64,000 bases of DNA, taken from NCBI GenBank assembly GCA_035532215.1, contig DATKRK010000301.1:1-64000 (forward strand), written 5' to 3'. Shown here in pieces: positions 27,633 through 36,123 of this stretch. This DNA comes from JAICIG01 sp035532215 (GTDB lineage: Bacteria > Planctomycetota > Planctomycetia > Pirellulales > JAICIG01). How positions within the stretch are numbered: position 1 is the stretch's first letter; every line of letters starts with the position of its first letter. The notes below the pieces were generated by a model. It saw only the letters and a list, made by a program, of their open reading frames with translations. It had not been told where the DNA came from and searched no databases. The position numbers were made by a program, and so were the translations under genes.

Positions 27633-28307
27633 ATGATTCGCCTGCCGAGAATAAAGCGTCGCCAACTTAAGTATCCCTGGCTGCCTAGTTGGGCTGACAT
27701 CCGGAAGGAAAGTGTTGTCCATCCCCATGTCGAACAAGAATGCGCCCACTTGTTTGACGCCTTCAACACCGGAACCACAGAGCTTGAAGTGTTGAATTGG
27801 TTGCACGCTACAATCATGGCTTTGAAGCCGCGGCTGGTACTCGAAACCGGGGCAGCAAATGGGCTCGGTACAATAGCGCTTGCAAGCGCCTGTCGCGCTA
27901 ATGGCTTCGGAAAGGTCCACTCGGTGGAGCTTGACGGCTCGCTCTGCGATGCTCTAGCGTCAAAGCTAGCGGCTCAGCATCTTCGCGAGTATGTGGATAT
28001 ACATTGTTCAGATTCGCGCGACTTCCTGAGGAAGAATGAGCGAGTGTTCGATATTGGTTTTTTCGACAGTATGTGTGAAATTCGAGCAGAAGAGTTTCGT
28101 ATTTGCCTCGATCGCGGAACGGTTCAACAACTAGCCATGTTTCATGACACGTCCCCTATAAGGTGCGAGAGCCTCAAGGGGTGGCCGTCTGATGAGCAGC
28201 ATGCCGAGTATCGTGAGCAGCTTCGCGAGTTCGCAAGTCACCCTCGATGTTCCGGAATGTTCGAGTCGACGTTGTCTAGGGGATTCGTGTGCCTCTTTCT
28301 TCGTTAA
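27633..28307 (+). CDS. Class I SAM-dependent methyltransferase
   Basis: The 224-residue protein contains the SAM-binding motif I LVLETGAANGLGTIAL (about 70-85), the acidic ribose-contact strand VHSVELDG (about 96-103) and a motif-IV-like FDIGFFDS (about 136-143). It resembles small-molecule O-methyltransferases. It begins 3 bp after wzt, where Wzt C-terminal domains may recognise a methylated terminal residue, so it could make the capping methyl group (inference). Its GC content is lower than most of the locus. Its TAA stop overlaps the first base of an inverted-repeat element at 28307-28376. Confidence 0.75.
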   Translation: MIRLPRIKRRQLKYPWLPSWADIRKESVVHPHVEQECAHLFDAFNTGTTELEVLNWLHATIMALKPRLVLETGAANGLGTIALASACRANGFGKVHSVELDGSLCDALASKLAAQHLREYVDIHCSDSRDFLRKNERVFDIGFFDSMCEIRAEEFRICLDRGTVQQLAMFHDTSPIRCESLKGWPSDEQHAEYREQLREFASHPRCSGMFESTLSRGFVCLFLR

Positions 28308-28376
28308 GAGGCCGTAACAAAACCCTCCGGGAGCCCTGGGAAAGCTGGGTAAACATCCGGTTTTGTTACGGCCTCT
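28307..28376. repeat. Inverted-repeat element with 18-bp perfect arms
   Basis: Arms at 28307-28324 (AGAGGCCGTAACAAAACC) and 28359-28376 are perfect complements around a 34-bp centre. The left arm starts on the last base of the methyltransferase stop codon. It may be a small non-autonomous insertion or act as a strong terminator; it is unrelated to the other inverted repeats in the window. Confidence 0.8.
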
Positions 28377-28524
28377 AAGGGTTGAGCGTCCTTCCAATCT
28401 CGACGCTAATCTTCACGTGATTGCCGCCGCCTTCGAACGCGTCGGGATGGGCGGTAGTGGCTTATATCGGCTGCGCTGAGCGTCGCTAGGCCAATTAGGG
28501 GGTGTTAGATCTTCGCTGCTACGG

Positions 28525-29442
28525 ATGCGATTGCTCAAACAGTTCGTGCGTAAGGCGTACGCTGGCACGACCCTTCGATTTGGGGGTGGCTTGGGAGACC
28601 AGCTTCTGTGCACCACGGTCGCGCATGAGCTTTCGGTGCGAGGCCACGGGCGGATTTGGATCCTTTCGGAACATCCAGAAATCTTCCGAGGAAATCCCGC
28701 TGTTACGGGAAGCGTCCCTCCAAAGAGTATTCGAGCAGGGGTAGTTGAGAAGCTCACGGGTTATGAACGTTCATTTTATTTGCAGTATGATATGCGCGAT
28801 GTGCGAGCGGATGTATCGTGCCCGCCGACCGAACACATAATTGCAACTATGTGTCGGCAGGCGGGGGTTAGAGGTGATGTTAGGATCCGACCTTATCTAT
28901 TCCTAAACAAGTCGGAAATAGCTGTTGCCGGATCCTACCGTGGATATTTGGCAATTCAGAGCAGCGGATTGAGAGCTAGGCACCCGATTCCGAACAAAGA
29001 ATGGTATCCAGACCGATTTGCGGAGGTAGCTAAAACGTTGTTAAAGCGCCGCGATATAGTGCAGATCGGATCCGCTTCCGACCCGGCCGTGCCTTGCTCA
29101 ATTGATTTGCGGGGAAAGACGAGTATTCGAGAGTTGGCAGCGGTGCTGGCTAACGCGAGACTGTTGGTCGGTCTGGTAGGCTTTCCAATGCACTTGGCTA
29201 GGGCGGTTGGCTGCCCTGCGGTTGTTGTATATGGTGGCCGCGAGAGACCGGACCAGTCCGGATATTCGTGTAATGTCAATCTCTACAACGCGGTACCGTG
29301 TGCCCCATGCTGGGCTTACTCGCGGTGTGATTATGAGCGAAGGTGTATGGCCGAGATTCAACCGTCGGACGTTTTGGCCGGCGTTGCTGCATTGCTCGAG
29401 CGCCCCACGGGCGAGTTGGCGTGTGACATAGTGCAATTGTGA
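28525..29442 (+). CDS. Family 9 glycosyltransferase (heptosyltransferase-like)
   Basis: The 305-residue protein starts with a basic segment, then FGGGLGDQLLCTTVAHEL, the GT9 N-terminal GD motif. The C-terminal part has KEWYPDRFAEVAKTLL, then IRELAAVLANARLLVGLVGFPMHLARAVGCPAVVVYGG, the nucleotide-sugar site of ADP-heptose-type transferases (the usual ND-x-GP reads GLVGFPMH here). A cysteine-rich tail (CAPCWAYSRCDYERRCM) is like that of other GT9 members. It is shorter and lower in GC than the second GT9 at 33429. The stop overlaps the next gene's GTG start. Confidence 0.75.
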   Translation: MRLLKQFVRKAYAGTTLRFGGGLGDQLLCTTVAHELSVRGHGRIWILSEHPEIFRGNPAVTGSVPPKSIRAGVVEKLTGYERSFYLQYDMRDVRADVSCPPTEHIIATMCRQAGVRGDVRIRPYLFLNKSEIAVAGSYRGYLAIQSSGLRARHPIPNKEWYPDRFAEVAKTLLKRRDIVQIGSASDPAVPCSIDLRGKTSIRELAAVLANARLLVGLVGFPMHLARAVGCPAVVVYGGRERPDQSGYSCNVNLYNAVPCAPCWAYSRCDYERRCMAEIQPSDVLAGVAALLERPTGELACDIVQL

Positions 29443-30602
29443 GCCACAGAAACGGTACTGCGTATTTGGTCATGAATTGGTACTTTCTCTATCGGGGACG
29501 GTCGACGCCCAGCGGCGGCCACAAGCAAGTCCGGCTGACGGTTGAGCTACTGAACGAATTAGGCGTGCGCGCAGAGTTGCTGGTCGACGGAGAGATGGCC
29601 GATCAGCAGCTTTACGGTCTGGATACGCCGGTGGCTCCCTTCGGTTTCGCGGAGGCCGCTCGTAGAGTTCAGCCGGACGACGTCGTGGTTTTCCCTGAAG
29701 CAAACTTGCAGCGGTACATTGAGGCGTCTGCAACGTGGGTCTGTCGAAAGGCGGTGACGAATCAAAATGCGTTTTATGCGATCCGCAATCGCATTCCGGG
29801 AGGATACCGCCAGGCTGGCGTTGAATTCGCCATCGCGAATTCTCGATTCGTGTCGGATGTGACCGCTAGCTATCTGGGCCTGGCGCCAGAGCGCGTGTTT
29901 CTTGTGCCGCATTGGATTGTGCGCGGGCCGTTCGTGCCTGCCGAAGTTGATGGCGAGAAGCGACGCCTGGCAGTGTGCTACATGCCGCGCAAGCTGCCGG
30001 ATATTGTCCGCCGGGTGCGCGAAGCGGTGCAAGAAACAGAGCCCGACGTGCCCTGGGTGGAAATCGATGGCATGCCCGAGAACGAGGTGGCCCGTTGCTT
30101 CAAGACGAACGCCATCTTGTTCTCGTCGCAGGACCAAGAGGGCTGTCCGCTGCCGGCCCTTGAAGCGATGGCCTGCAACTGCATCATCGCCGGATTTCGC
30201 GGGACAGCGAACTTCCCGCATCCTTACGCCACGGGCGAGAACGGGTTTTGGGCTGCTGATCGTTCGGTTTCCGAAGGGGTCGCCAAGGTGTTGGATGCCA
30301 TTCGGACCGTGCGAGAGAAGAGTGCGGAATTTGAAAAAGCAAGGGCCGCAGGCCGGTCGACGGTTCGGGCATTTTCCCACGCGGCCGTCAGCGCAGCGCT
30401 CTCGGAGATGGTGGATGTCGTGACGCAGCAATCCTATGCCGAGCGGCAGATTTCGCCCGCTCCGTTGGATTGGAAGAGCCGCGCGGGCGTCCGACGGCTG
30501 ATGCTTGGCGACAGCTATGCGGATTGGCTCGCCAGGACGCGGGCGAAGCTAAGCAGAATCCTTCGGGGGCCCAGCGGCGCCCGCGAAGAAAGGGTCGTTT
30601 GA
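29439..30602 (+). CDS. Glycosyltransferase, GT4-like
   Basis: This 387-residue protein starts at GTG 29439, overlapping the preceding stop (GTGA). The N-terminal half has GGHKQVRLTVELLNELGVRAELLVDG, typical of a GT-B acceptor domain. The C-terminal half has ILFSSQDQEGCPLPALEAMACNCIIAGF, which matches the E-x(7)-E region that binds the nucleotide sugar in GT4 enzymes, shifted to DQEGCPLPALEAMA. The last 70 residues are a basic extension. It probably adds a sugar in the cytoplasm; donor unknown. Confidence 0.75.
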   Translation: MSHRNGTAYLVMNWYFLYRGRSTPSGGHKQVRLTVELLNELGVRAELLVDGEMADQQLYGLDTPVAPFGFAEAARRVQPDDVVVFPEANLQRYIEASATWVCRKAVTNQNAFYAIRNRIPGGYRQAGVEFAIANSRFVSDVTASYLGLAPERVFLVPHWIVRGPFVPAEVDGEKRRLAVCYMPRKLPDIVRRVREAVQETEPDVPWVEIDGMPENEVARCFKTNAILFSSQDQEGCPLPALEAMACNCIIAGFRGTANFPHPYATGENGFWAADRSVSEGVAKVLDAIRTVREKSAEFEKARAAGRSTVRAFSHAAVSAALSEMVDVVTQQSYAERQISPAPLDWKSRAGVRRLMLGDSYADWLARTRAKLSRILRGPSGAREERVV

Positions 30603-30610
30603 GAGGGATT

Positions 30611-31447
30611 ATGGAACCGCAAGTCCTTCCTATTTTGATTAAGACCTGGGCCGGTCGGCAGCGGCACGACTTCCGCTATATCCGCCGGAGTTTGCCGAGC
30701 CTGTTGGCGAGCGCCCTGCCGGAGGGCGCGCGCGTCGTGATTGTCAACGATCAAAGCACCGACCCGCGGCTGGAGCCGTTTCTGAAACAGTTGGCGGCTG
30801 GCGACGCAAGGGTCGAGTTGTGGACGAATCCGGAGCGGATGGGGCCGAACCGGGGCCAAGCCTACAACTTTCCGCGGATCTTGGAACGCTTTCCCAATGC
30901 CAAGCTCTTCGGCCTGTGCGACGACGACATCGTCTACCACCCGGGCTGGCTACAGCGGCTGGTGCGCGTGTCGGAGGAGGCCGCGGAGGCAGGATTGAGC
31001 GGCATTTTCAGCGCGATCAACTTTCCCACTCGGCCGTGCTACGCGTCCGTGCAGTTGCCGACGAGCGAGGTGCTGCTGAAAGAGCGGCAGGCTGCGTTCA
31101 ATTGGTTGGTGCCGCGCGACATCTACGAACGGGTGGGGCCGTTTCGCGACGCCGGGGTGGCATTCGATACGGACTACGCCAACCGGATGGCGCCGCTGGG
31201 AATACCGGTCATCTGCCTGAAGCCCAGCTTCGTGCAAAACATCGGTTACCTGGGAGCGTACCAGTCCGACAACAGCCACACCGCCAGGGACTACGTTGGC
31301 AATGTCGGGTGGTATCTCCGGGCCCACTCGATGGCTTGGACGATGCGCGGGTATGCTGCCCGGCTGGCGCGCGGGGCGACGCGCCGCGTTAGTCGGATCG
31401 CGCGGGCCTACGCGAGGCCCGCCGAAAGGGCCTCCGGAGGCGAATAA
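30611..31447 (+). CDS. Family 2-like glycosyltransferase
   Basis: ATG 30611 follows a GAGAGGG element; longer versions overlap the upstream gene. The 278-residue protein has a GT-A pattern: ILIKTWAGRQRHDF near the N-terminus, VVIVNDQSTDPRL (about 43-55), an acidic LFGLCDDDIVYHPGW metal site (about 98-112), and a WLVPRDIYERVGPFRDAG segment. It is a cytoplasmic or membrane-associated glycosyltransferase of unknown sugar specificity. It starts 8 bp after the GT4-like gene. Confidence 0.8.
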   Translation: MEPQVLPILIKTWAGRQRHDFRYIRRSLPSLLASALPEGARVVIVNDQSTDPRLEPFLKQLAAGDARVELWTNPERMGPNRGQAYNFPRILERFPNAKLFGLCDDDIVYHPGWLQRLVRVSEEAAEAGLSGIFSAINFPTRPCYASVQLPTSEVLLKERQAAFNWLVPRDIYERVGPFRDAGVAFDTDYANRMAPLGIPVICLKPSFVQNIGYLGAYQSDNSHTARDYVGNVGWYLRAHSMAWTMRGYAARLARGATRRVSRIARAYARPAERASGGE

Positions 31448-31505
31448 CCGCGCCGTGCGGAATTCGCCCACAGGCGCGGCGCGAGCTCGGATTTAGGAAA
31501 ACGCA

Positions 31506-32354
31506 ATGGTCATTGAAAAAGACGAGATTTCCCGCTGGTTCCCGGATACGGTTTATTACAGGCAGCACGCCGAGCGGCTGGCCTATTCCTTTTCTCGCTT
31601 GCCGGCGTTGAAGCCTGGGTTCAGTTGCCTGAGCATTGGGTCATGGGGGGCCGAATCGCCGTTGCTGACGAATGTGCTGGGGGCGGAGCGCGTCGTTTGC
31701 GTGCGGGCGCCGGACCAGGGCGTTCCGCGTCGCGAGCGACGAATCATTCAAGCGCCCAACGCGTTGGGCGAGTGCGAGGCGGAACTGCACGCATTGAACC
31801 TCGAGACCGAGCCGTTGCCAGCCGATCTCGAAGCGTTCGACATGGTCCTGATGTGGGAAGTGATCGAGCATCTCTGCATCGACCCGGCATTCATGGTTGC
31901 ACAGGCGATCAAGGCCCTCAAACCGCGCGGCGTGATTTCGATCACGACTCCCAATGCGCTGTGGCACGTCTACACGACGGCCCAACTTTTCGGCGTCAAC
32001 GCGCTGGGCCTGAAATTGCAACATCACAAGCCCTTTGCCACTCATTGGAGACTGTACTCTCCCGCTGAGGTCGCCGAACTGACTGAAAGGATGGGTTGCG
32101 AGCTTGGCTGCGTGGATAGCTTTTTGAACGAGGCGCCGTTTTCGCTCAAATCGCGCATCCTGCAACATGCGCTGCAGTTCATGCGGCGCAAATCCGGGAA
32201 CGGACGATGTTCGTTTGGACAATTCGTCTACGTGCTTGCCGAAAAGCATCGGGATGCCGAGATTTACCGTCCCCAGTGGCTGTATCCCAGGACGGGCGAC
32301 GAGGGCGGGCAAGTCCACCTCCGTCAGCATGCGCCTGCCGTGACAATCGCCTGA
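31506..32354 (+). CDS. Class I SAM-dependent methyltransferase
   Basis: The 282-residue protein shows a SAM-binding fold: CLSIGSWGAESPLL (motif I position, about 40-53; glycine-poor compared with the consensus), VVCVRAPDQ as strand 2, FDMVLMWEVIEHL (about 113-125, the Methyltransf_11/23 pattern) and LKPRGVISITTPN. Proteins with the EVIEHL motif often act on sugars or lipid-linked glycans. It is 4 bp from the sulfotransferase gene, so the two may decorate the same glycan. Confidence 0.8.
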   Translation: MVIEKDEISRWFPDTVYYRQHAERLAYSFSRLPALKPGFSCLSIGSWGAESPLLTNVLGAERVVCVRAPDQGVPRRERRIIQAPNALGECEAELHALNLETEPLPADLEAFDMVLMWEVIEHLCIDPAFMVAQAIKALKPRGVISITTPNALWHVYTTAQLFGVNALGLKLQHHKPFATHWRLYSPAEVAELTERMGCELGCVDSFLNEAPFSLKSRILQHALQFMRRKSGNGRCSFGQFVYVLAEKHRDAEIYRPQWLYPRTGDEGGQVHLRQHAPAVTIA

Positions 32355-32358
32355 ACGT

Positions 32359-33444
32359 ATGGTTTCTCCGCGAGAACTTGTTCGCAATGCTTTGTTCGCT
32401 TTCGTGCGAAAAATTTCCCGCACCCAGGACGCGAGAGAGATGGCGTGCCAGACGCTCTCTGGGCTGCTCGATGGGCGGCCGAGGCTGGCAGAGCGAAACG
32501 GGCGAGTGCTGTTGACGCAATTGCCATACGACGACCTCGGCCGTGCGACCGAAGGCCAGGCGGCGAATCAGCGCGACGACGTTGTGTTCATCACGGCGCG
32601 GTTCCGCAGCGGCTCGACGCTGTTGTGGAACCTGTTTCGCAACGTGCCCGGCTGCACGGCTTATTACGAGCCGTTCAACGAGCGGCGTTGGTTCGACCCC
32701 GATGCTCGCGGCAATCGGATTGACCGCACGCACAAACAGGTCGAGGAGTATTGGCGCGAATACGATGGCCTGGACGAACTAGGCCGCTATTACCGCGAAG
32801 CGTGGATCGACAAGAACTTGCTGATGGAAGCCGATTTTTGGGCGCCGGAGATGAAGCGTTACATCGAGTTGCTCATCGAACGCGCGCCCGGCCGGCCGGT
32901 GCTGCAATTCAACCGCGTCGATTTCCGGCTGCCCTGGCTGCGACGCCATTTTCCCAACGCCAAGTTCATCCATTTGTACCGGCACCCTCGCGATGAATGG
33001 TGTTCGACGTTGATGGGCATTAGGTGCTTTCCGAAGGACGCATCGCCGGCGGAATTCAAGAAGCACGACAAATTCTATTTGCTGCGGTGGGCGCACGACT
33101 TGAAGTTCCATTTTCCGTTCCTGGAGCAGGCGCTCGAGCGGCACCCCTACGAGGCGTTTTATTACATCTGGCGGCTGTCGTACCTTTATGGCACGGCTTA
33201 CGCCAATCACTCGATCTGTTTCGAACGGCTCGTCGAGGAGCCGGACGAGGAATTGACGAAATTGCTGGGGTTTACCAAGATCGACGCATCATGCCACGAC
33301 GCCCTGCGCCGCGTGATCGAAAGGCCGCGGATCGGGCAGTGGCGGGATTACGCCGATGATGCGTGGTTCCGCAATATCGAAGCGCGCTGTGAAGCGGTAT
33401 TGCAGGAATTCTTGAACCGGGAGGCCGTGTGCGCCCAACGGTGA
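32359..33444 (+). CDS. Sulfotransferase family protein
   Basis: The 361-residue protein has a PAPS 5'-phosphosulfate loop, RFRSGSTLLW (81-90), and a 3'-phosphate-binding segment FIHLYRHPRDEW about 130 residues later, with the arginine and serine-region pattern of P-loop sulfotransferases. It would transfer sulfate from PAPS to a hydroxyl of a carbohydrate. Its place among glycosyltransferases implies a sulfated polymer. No PAPS synthesis genes lie in the window, so PAPS must be supplied from elsewhere. Its 3' end overlaps the next start by 16 bp. Confidence 0.85.
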   Translation: MVSPRELVRNALFAFVRKISRTQDAREMACQTLSGLLDGRPRLAERNGRVLLTQLPYDDLGRATEGQAANQRDDVVFITARFRSGSTLLWNLFRNVPGCTAYYEPFNERRWFDPDARGNRIDRTHKQVEEYWREYDGLDELGRYYREAWIDKNLLMEADFWAPEMKRYIELLIERAPGRPVLQFNRVDFRLPWLRRHFPNAKFIHLYRHPRDEWCSTLMGIRCFPKDASPAEFKKHDKFYLLRWAHDLKFHFPFLEQALERHPYEAFYYIWRLSYLYGTAYANHSICFERLVEEPDEELTKLLGFTKIDASCHDALRRVIERPRIGQWRDYADDAWFRNIEARCEAVLQEFLNREAVCAQR

Positions 33445-34664
33445 AGGCGATCCGGTCCGTCGCCAGGTTAATTGGGATCGTTGCGGCGGCGGCGCTCAAG
33501 GCCGCGCGTGCTTTGCTATGCGGCGACCGCGAAGCCGCCGCCATGCACGTTCGCGTGCTGACGCTGGCGCTGCTCGACGATGCGTCGCAGGCGCTGGTCC
33601 GCGCGCAGCGAACGTTCTTTGGCCCGCTGCGGCCGGACGAGATCGATCGCATTTTGATCGTCAAGCTCGACCGGATCGGTGATATGGTGACGACCACGCC
33701 GGTGTTCGATGCGCTGCGAGCAAAGTTCCCCTCGGCCCGGCTCGATATCGTCGCTCATCCGGCGCCGCTGTCATTGCTGGCCGACGACGAACGGATCGGC
33801 CAGCGGATCGCTTACCGTTCGTGGCTTTATCATCCGCTCGCCATCCTGCCGCCGGGACCGCGCACCTGGGGGCTGGTGCTGCGGCTGATGTGGCGCAGGT
33901 ATCCGCTCGTAGTCTGTTTGCGGGGCTCGTTTTCCTTCCTGCCGCTCGGCCTGGTCTCGCGGATGACGGCCACGAAGTTCATCGAGGGCGAGCCAGTGAT
34001 TCGGCGGTACTTGCGCTCGATCGAAGAACTGCTCGGCCCGCTGAGTGATCCGCCGCCGCGGCTGCGCGTATCGGCGGAGAATCGCCGCTTCGCCGCGGAA
34101 TTGTTCGCCGGCGGCGAGGCCGACGGCCCGCGGGTCGCGATCCACGCCACTGCCAGCTCGCAGGCCAAAATGTGGCCAGCCGAGCGGTTCTCCGCGCTGG
34201 CTGACGCGTTGCGGGACGAGCATGGCGCGGCGGTACACTTCCTGGGCGCCCCGAGCGATCGGGGCGCGCTGGATGCCATTGCCCGGCACGCGCGGCACGA
34301 GCATGCCTACCATATGTCGCTCAGCCTACCGCAGGTGGCGGCCGTGATTGAAGCTGCGGACGCATTCATCGGCAACGACTCGGGATTGGCCCACATAGCC
34401 GCCGCCGTGGGCACGAGGATGGCGGTGATCTGGGGCGCCCCGAATTTGAGCATGGCTCGCCCCAGGGCCGACGAGCAAACTTGTACTATCCTTTATCACG
34501 ACCTGCCTTGCCGGCAAGGCTGTCCAGAGTTCCGCTGTAACAATCCGAACCGGCTCGAGTGTTTGCTGAGGACGGAAGTCTTGGATGTGTTCGGTGCGGT
34601 CTCCGAACTGCTGGCTCGCGGGGCCGAAGCGACAGAGAAAGAAGCATGCAGCCGGCCGACCTGA
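33429..34664 (+). CDS. Family 9 glycosyltransferase (ADP-heptose transferase-like)
   Basis: The 411-residue product has an N-terminal helical segment and then the GT9 motif ILIVKLDRIGDMVTTTPVFDALR (about 74-96). The C-terminal nucleotide site is AIHATASSQAKMWPAERFSALADAL followed by AFIGNDSGLAHIAAAVGT, the classical heptosyltransferase pattern. The next two genes encode the two halves of a heptose-activating HldE-type function, which supports ADP-heptose as donor. GTG 33429 overlaps the sulfotransferase; ATG 33543 is a shorter alternative. The 3' end overlaps the next gene by 19 bp. Confidence 0.88.
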   Translation: MRPTVKAIRSVARLIGIVAAAALKAARALLCGDREAAAMHVRVLTLALLDDASQALVRAQRTFFGPLRPDEIDRILIVKLDRIGDMVTTTPVFDALRAKFPSARLDIVAHPAPLSLLADDERIGQRIAYRSWLYHPLAILPPGPRTWGLVLRLMWRRYPLVVCLRGSFSFLPLGLVSRMTATKFIEGEPVIRRYLRSIEELLGPLSDPPPRLRVSAENRRFAAELFAGGEADGPRVAIHATASSQAKMWPAERFSALADALRDEHGAAVHFLGAPSDRGALDAIARHARHEHAYHMSLSLPQVAAVIEAADAFIGNDSGLAHIAAAVGTRMAVIWGAPNLSMARPRADEQTCTILYHDLPCRQGCPEFRCNNPNRLECLLRTEVLDVFGAVSELLARGAEATEKEACSRPT

Positions 34665-36109
34665 GCCGAGTTCGTACGATTCCGCTGGAGACGCGGGCCA
34701 ACAAAGTCGCGCTGGAGCGTTTCGCGCGTCCGCCGCGCGCGGGGGCTTCCTTCGCCGACTTTGCCGCATCGCTGCCCGCGATCTTGGCGGGAGAAGAATT
34801 CCGCCAGGTCGTCCAAGCGATCACGGCAGCCTGCCGACGCCGGCGGCCCGTGATTCTGGCCATGGGCGCCCACGTCATCAAGTGCGGGCTGAACCCGGTG
34901 GTGATCGACTTGATGCGGCGAGGCGTCGTGACTGGCTTAGTGCTGAACGGTTCAGGGGCGATCCACGACTTCGAGATCGCGTTGGCGGGCGAGACTTCGG
35001 AAGATGTGGCCGCGGGGCTGCGAGACGGAACGTTTGGCATGGTCCGAGAGACGGGCCAGTTGATGAACGAAGGGATCAACTGCGTGAAGCAATCGCCCGA
35101 GAGTGGGCTGGGGATGCTTCTGGGCCAGCAGTTGGAAGCCATTGGCGCGCCCAATCAGGACCAGAGCCTGCTGGCGATGGGGAGAAAGTTGGGCGTGCCT
35201 GTCACTGTCCACGTGGCGATCGGCGCCGACATCATCCACATGCACCCTTCGGCCGACGGGGCGGCGATCGGCCAAGCCACGTTCAACGACTTCCGCATCC
35301 TATGCGCTGAGCTAGGCGAGCTATCGGGCGGGGCGTATCTGAACGTCGGCTCGGCAGTCGTTTTGCCCGAAGTGTTTTTGAAGGCGTTCACGGTGGCCCA
35401 GAACTTGGGCGCGGACCTGCACGACTTCACGACCGTCAACATGGACATGATTGCCCACTATCGGCCAGGTGAAAACGTTGTGCGGCGGTTGGCGCCGATC
35501 GGGGGCGGGAGCTACACGCTGCTCGGGCGGCACGAGTTCATGGTTCCGCTGCTGGCTCAAAGCATCGTCGAGTCACTGGCGGATGATGCGGTCGATTCGG
35601 CGGCGGCGCCCTCGGGCTCTGGCGGCAAGCTTGTCGGTTTGGATGAGTTGTTGCGGCTGCGCAACGACTGGCGGAGACAGGGCCGCCGGGTTGTTTGGAC
35701 GAATGGCTGCTTCGACTTGTTCCATGTCGGCCACCTCCGCAACTTGCAAGCGGCGCGGCAACACGGCGACGTGCTGGTCGTAGGCGTCAATAGCGACGCG
35801 TCGGTACGGCAACTGAAAGGGCCGGAGCGCCCTGTTATACCGGCAGTGGAGCGTGCAGAAATCATTGCCTCGCTGGGTTGCGTGGATTGCGTGACAGTGT
35901 TTGACGAAGCGACGCCCGAGCCGCTATTGCGGCGACTACAGCCCGATGTTCATTGCAAGGGCGCCGAGTACGCCCCCCCATACGGAAAACCGATTCCCGA
36001 ACGAGAGACGGTCCAGGCGTACGGCGGTCGCATCGAGTTTATCCCGCTGGTGCCTGGCATATCGACTACGGATGTTCTGGAGCGGATAAGGCTGGAAGCG
36101 AAAGACTGA
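34646..36109 (+). CDS. Unknown N-terminal domain fused to a heptose-1-phosphate adenylyltransferase-like domain (HldE C-terminal type)
   Basis: From ATG 34646 the product is 487 residues. The C-terminal part (about 335-487) is an RfaE/HldE-type nucleotidyltransferase with TNGCFDLFHVGHL (about 352-364, the HxGH motif), VVGVNSDASVRQLKGPERP and a FIPLVPGISTTDVLERI end. The N-terminal 310 residues are conserved-looking but unfamiliar. They include ILAMGAHVIKCGLNPVVIDL, LNGSGAIHDFEIALAGETSED and GADIIHMHPSADGAAIG, and are faintly reminiscent of deoxyhypusine-synthase-like Rossmann proteins (inference, weak). The kinase half is the next gene, so heptose kinase and adenylyltransferase are split and in reverse order compared with E. 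coli HldE. Confidence 0.8.
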   Translation: MQPADLSRVRTIPLETRANKVALERFARPPRAGASFADFAASLPAILAGEEFRQVVQAITAACRRRRPVILAMGAHVIKCGLNPVVIDLMRRGVVTGLVLNGSGAIHDFEIALAGETSEDVAAGLRDGTFGMVRETGQLMNEGINCVKQSPESGLGMLLGQQLEAIGAPNQDQSLLAMGRKLGVPVTVHVAIGADIIHMHPSADGAAIGQATFNDFRILCAELGELSGGAYLNVGSAVVLPEVFLKAFTVAQNLGADLHDFTTVNMDMIAHYRPGENVVRRLAPIGGGSYTLLGRHEFMVPLLAQSIVESLADDAVDSAAAPSGSGGKLVGLDELLRLRNDWRRQGRRVVWTNGCFDLFHVGHLRNLQAARQHGDVLVVGVNSDASVRQLKGPERPVIPAVERAEIIASLGCVDCVTVFDEATPEPLLRRLQPDVHCKGAEYAPPYGKPIPERETVQAYGGRIEFIPLVPGISTTDVLERIRLEAKD

Positions 36110-36123
36110 CGGAGTTGAGGTAC

